Source: Chloroflexi bacterium UBA2235 (GTDB lineage Bacteria; Chloroflexota; UBA11872; UBA12225). From it: 6,396 bases of DNA. Both the position numbers and the translations under genes were made by a program. The notes beneath the pieces were generated by a model. It ran no database searches, had not been told where the DNA came from, and saw only the letters and a program-made list of their open reading frames with translations. Positions 6,389 through 6,396 of this stretch are shown piece by piece; position 1 is the first letter of the stretch; every line of letters begins with the position of its first letter. Where the stretch lies: NCBI GenBank assembly GCA_002347925.1, contig DDYL01000130.1, positions 9,781-16,176 on the forward strand. Reading direction: 5' to 3'.

Positions 6389-6396
6389 ATCCCAAC

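Noticed and set aside
6338..6396. tRNA-like stretch (GTGT 6347-6350 pairing with ACAC 6362-6365 around AGTGGTAGCAA)
   Set aside because: It looks like a D-arm, but no 5-bp anticodon stem with a T at position 33 follows, and a perfect Shine-Dalgarno occupies the next bases.
1..6396. A defence island, CRISPR system, biosynthetic cluster or mobile element
   Set aside because: All five genes are housekeeping, transport or signalling types, with no transposase, integrase, nuclease, terminal repeats or spaced repeat arrays.

Overview
The window reads as a compact stretch of bacterial chromosome of moderately high GC with five complete protein genes and no mobile element, CRISPR array or recognisable tRNA/rRNA gene. 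I infer a member of the Chloroflexota or a close relative. The best clue is a short stand-alone SpoIIE/PP2C-type phosphatase with the wording 'QVGIAKVSRYAERESGDT...VVLADGQGHG', a form I associate with that phylum. A GT-A-like protein directly behind pncB also fits. This placement is from memory and was not tested by a search.

Layout from left to right. Positions 1-373 are mostly non-coding: no convincing gene, two neighbouring stem-loops (235-280 and 290-319), and a good -10 hexamer (TACAAT) so close to the pncB ATG that the mRNA may be leaderless. On the + strand follow nicotinate phosphoribosyltransferase (pncB, 374-1765) and, 2 bases later, a GT-A-fold, glycosyltransferase-like protein of unknown role (1768-2571). 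These two almost certainly form one transcription unit. This unit meets the - strand genes tail to tail with only 7 bases between stops.

The - strand, read right to left, carries an MFS_3-type drug/siderophore-exporter-like permease (6212-4785), a CDP-alcohol phosphatidyltransferase resembling phosphatidylinositol-phosphate synthases (4710-4075), imidazoleglycerol-phosphate dehydratase hisB (4078-3473, ATGA overlap with the previous gene), and the PP2C/SpoIIE phosphatase (3334-2579). The phosphatidyltransferase and hisB are translationally coupled. The permease (74-base gap) and the phosphatase (138-base gap with a possible weak terminator) may be separate units. The right end (6213-6396) is a divergent intergenic region with an inverted repeat near the permease start and a strong Shine-Dalgarno sequence placed so that another + strand gene should begin just past the window.

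Biochemically the genes cover NAD salvage, histidine biosynthesis, phospholipid head-group synthesis, export and Ser/Thr dephosphorylation signalling. They do not add up to one obvious pathway. I see no clear undescribed multi-gene system. The least explained item is the glycosyltransferase-like protein coupled to pncB.
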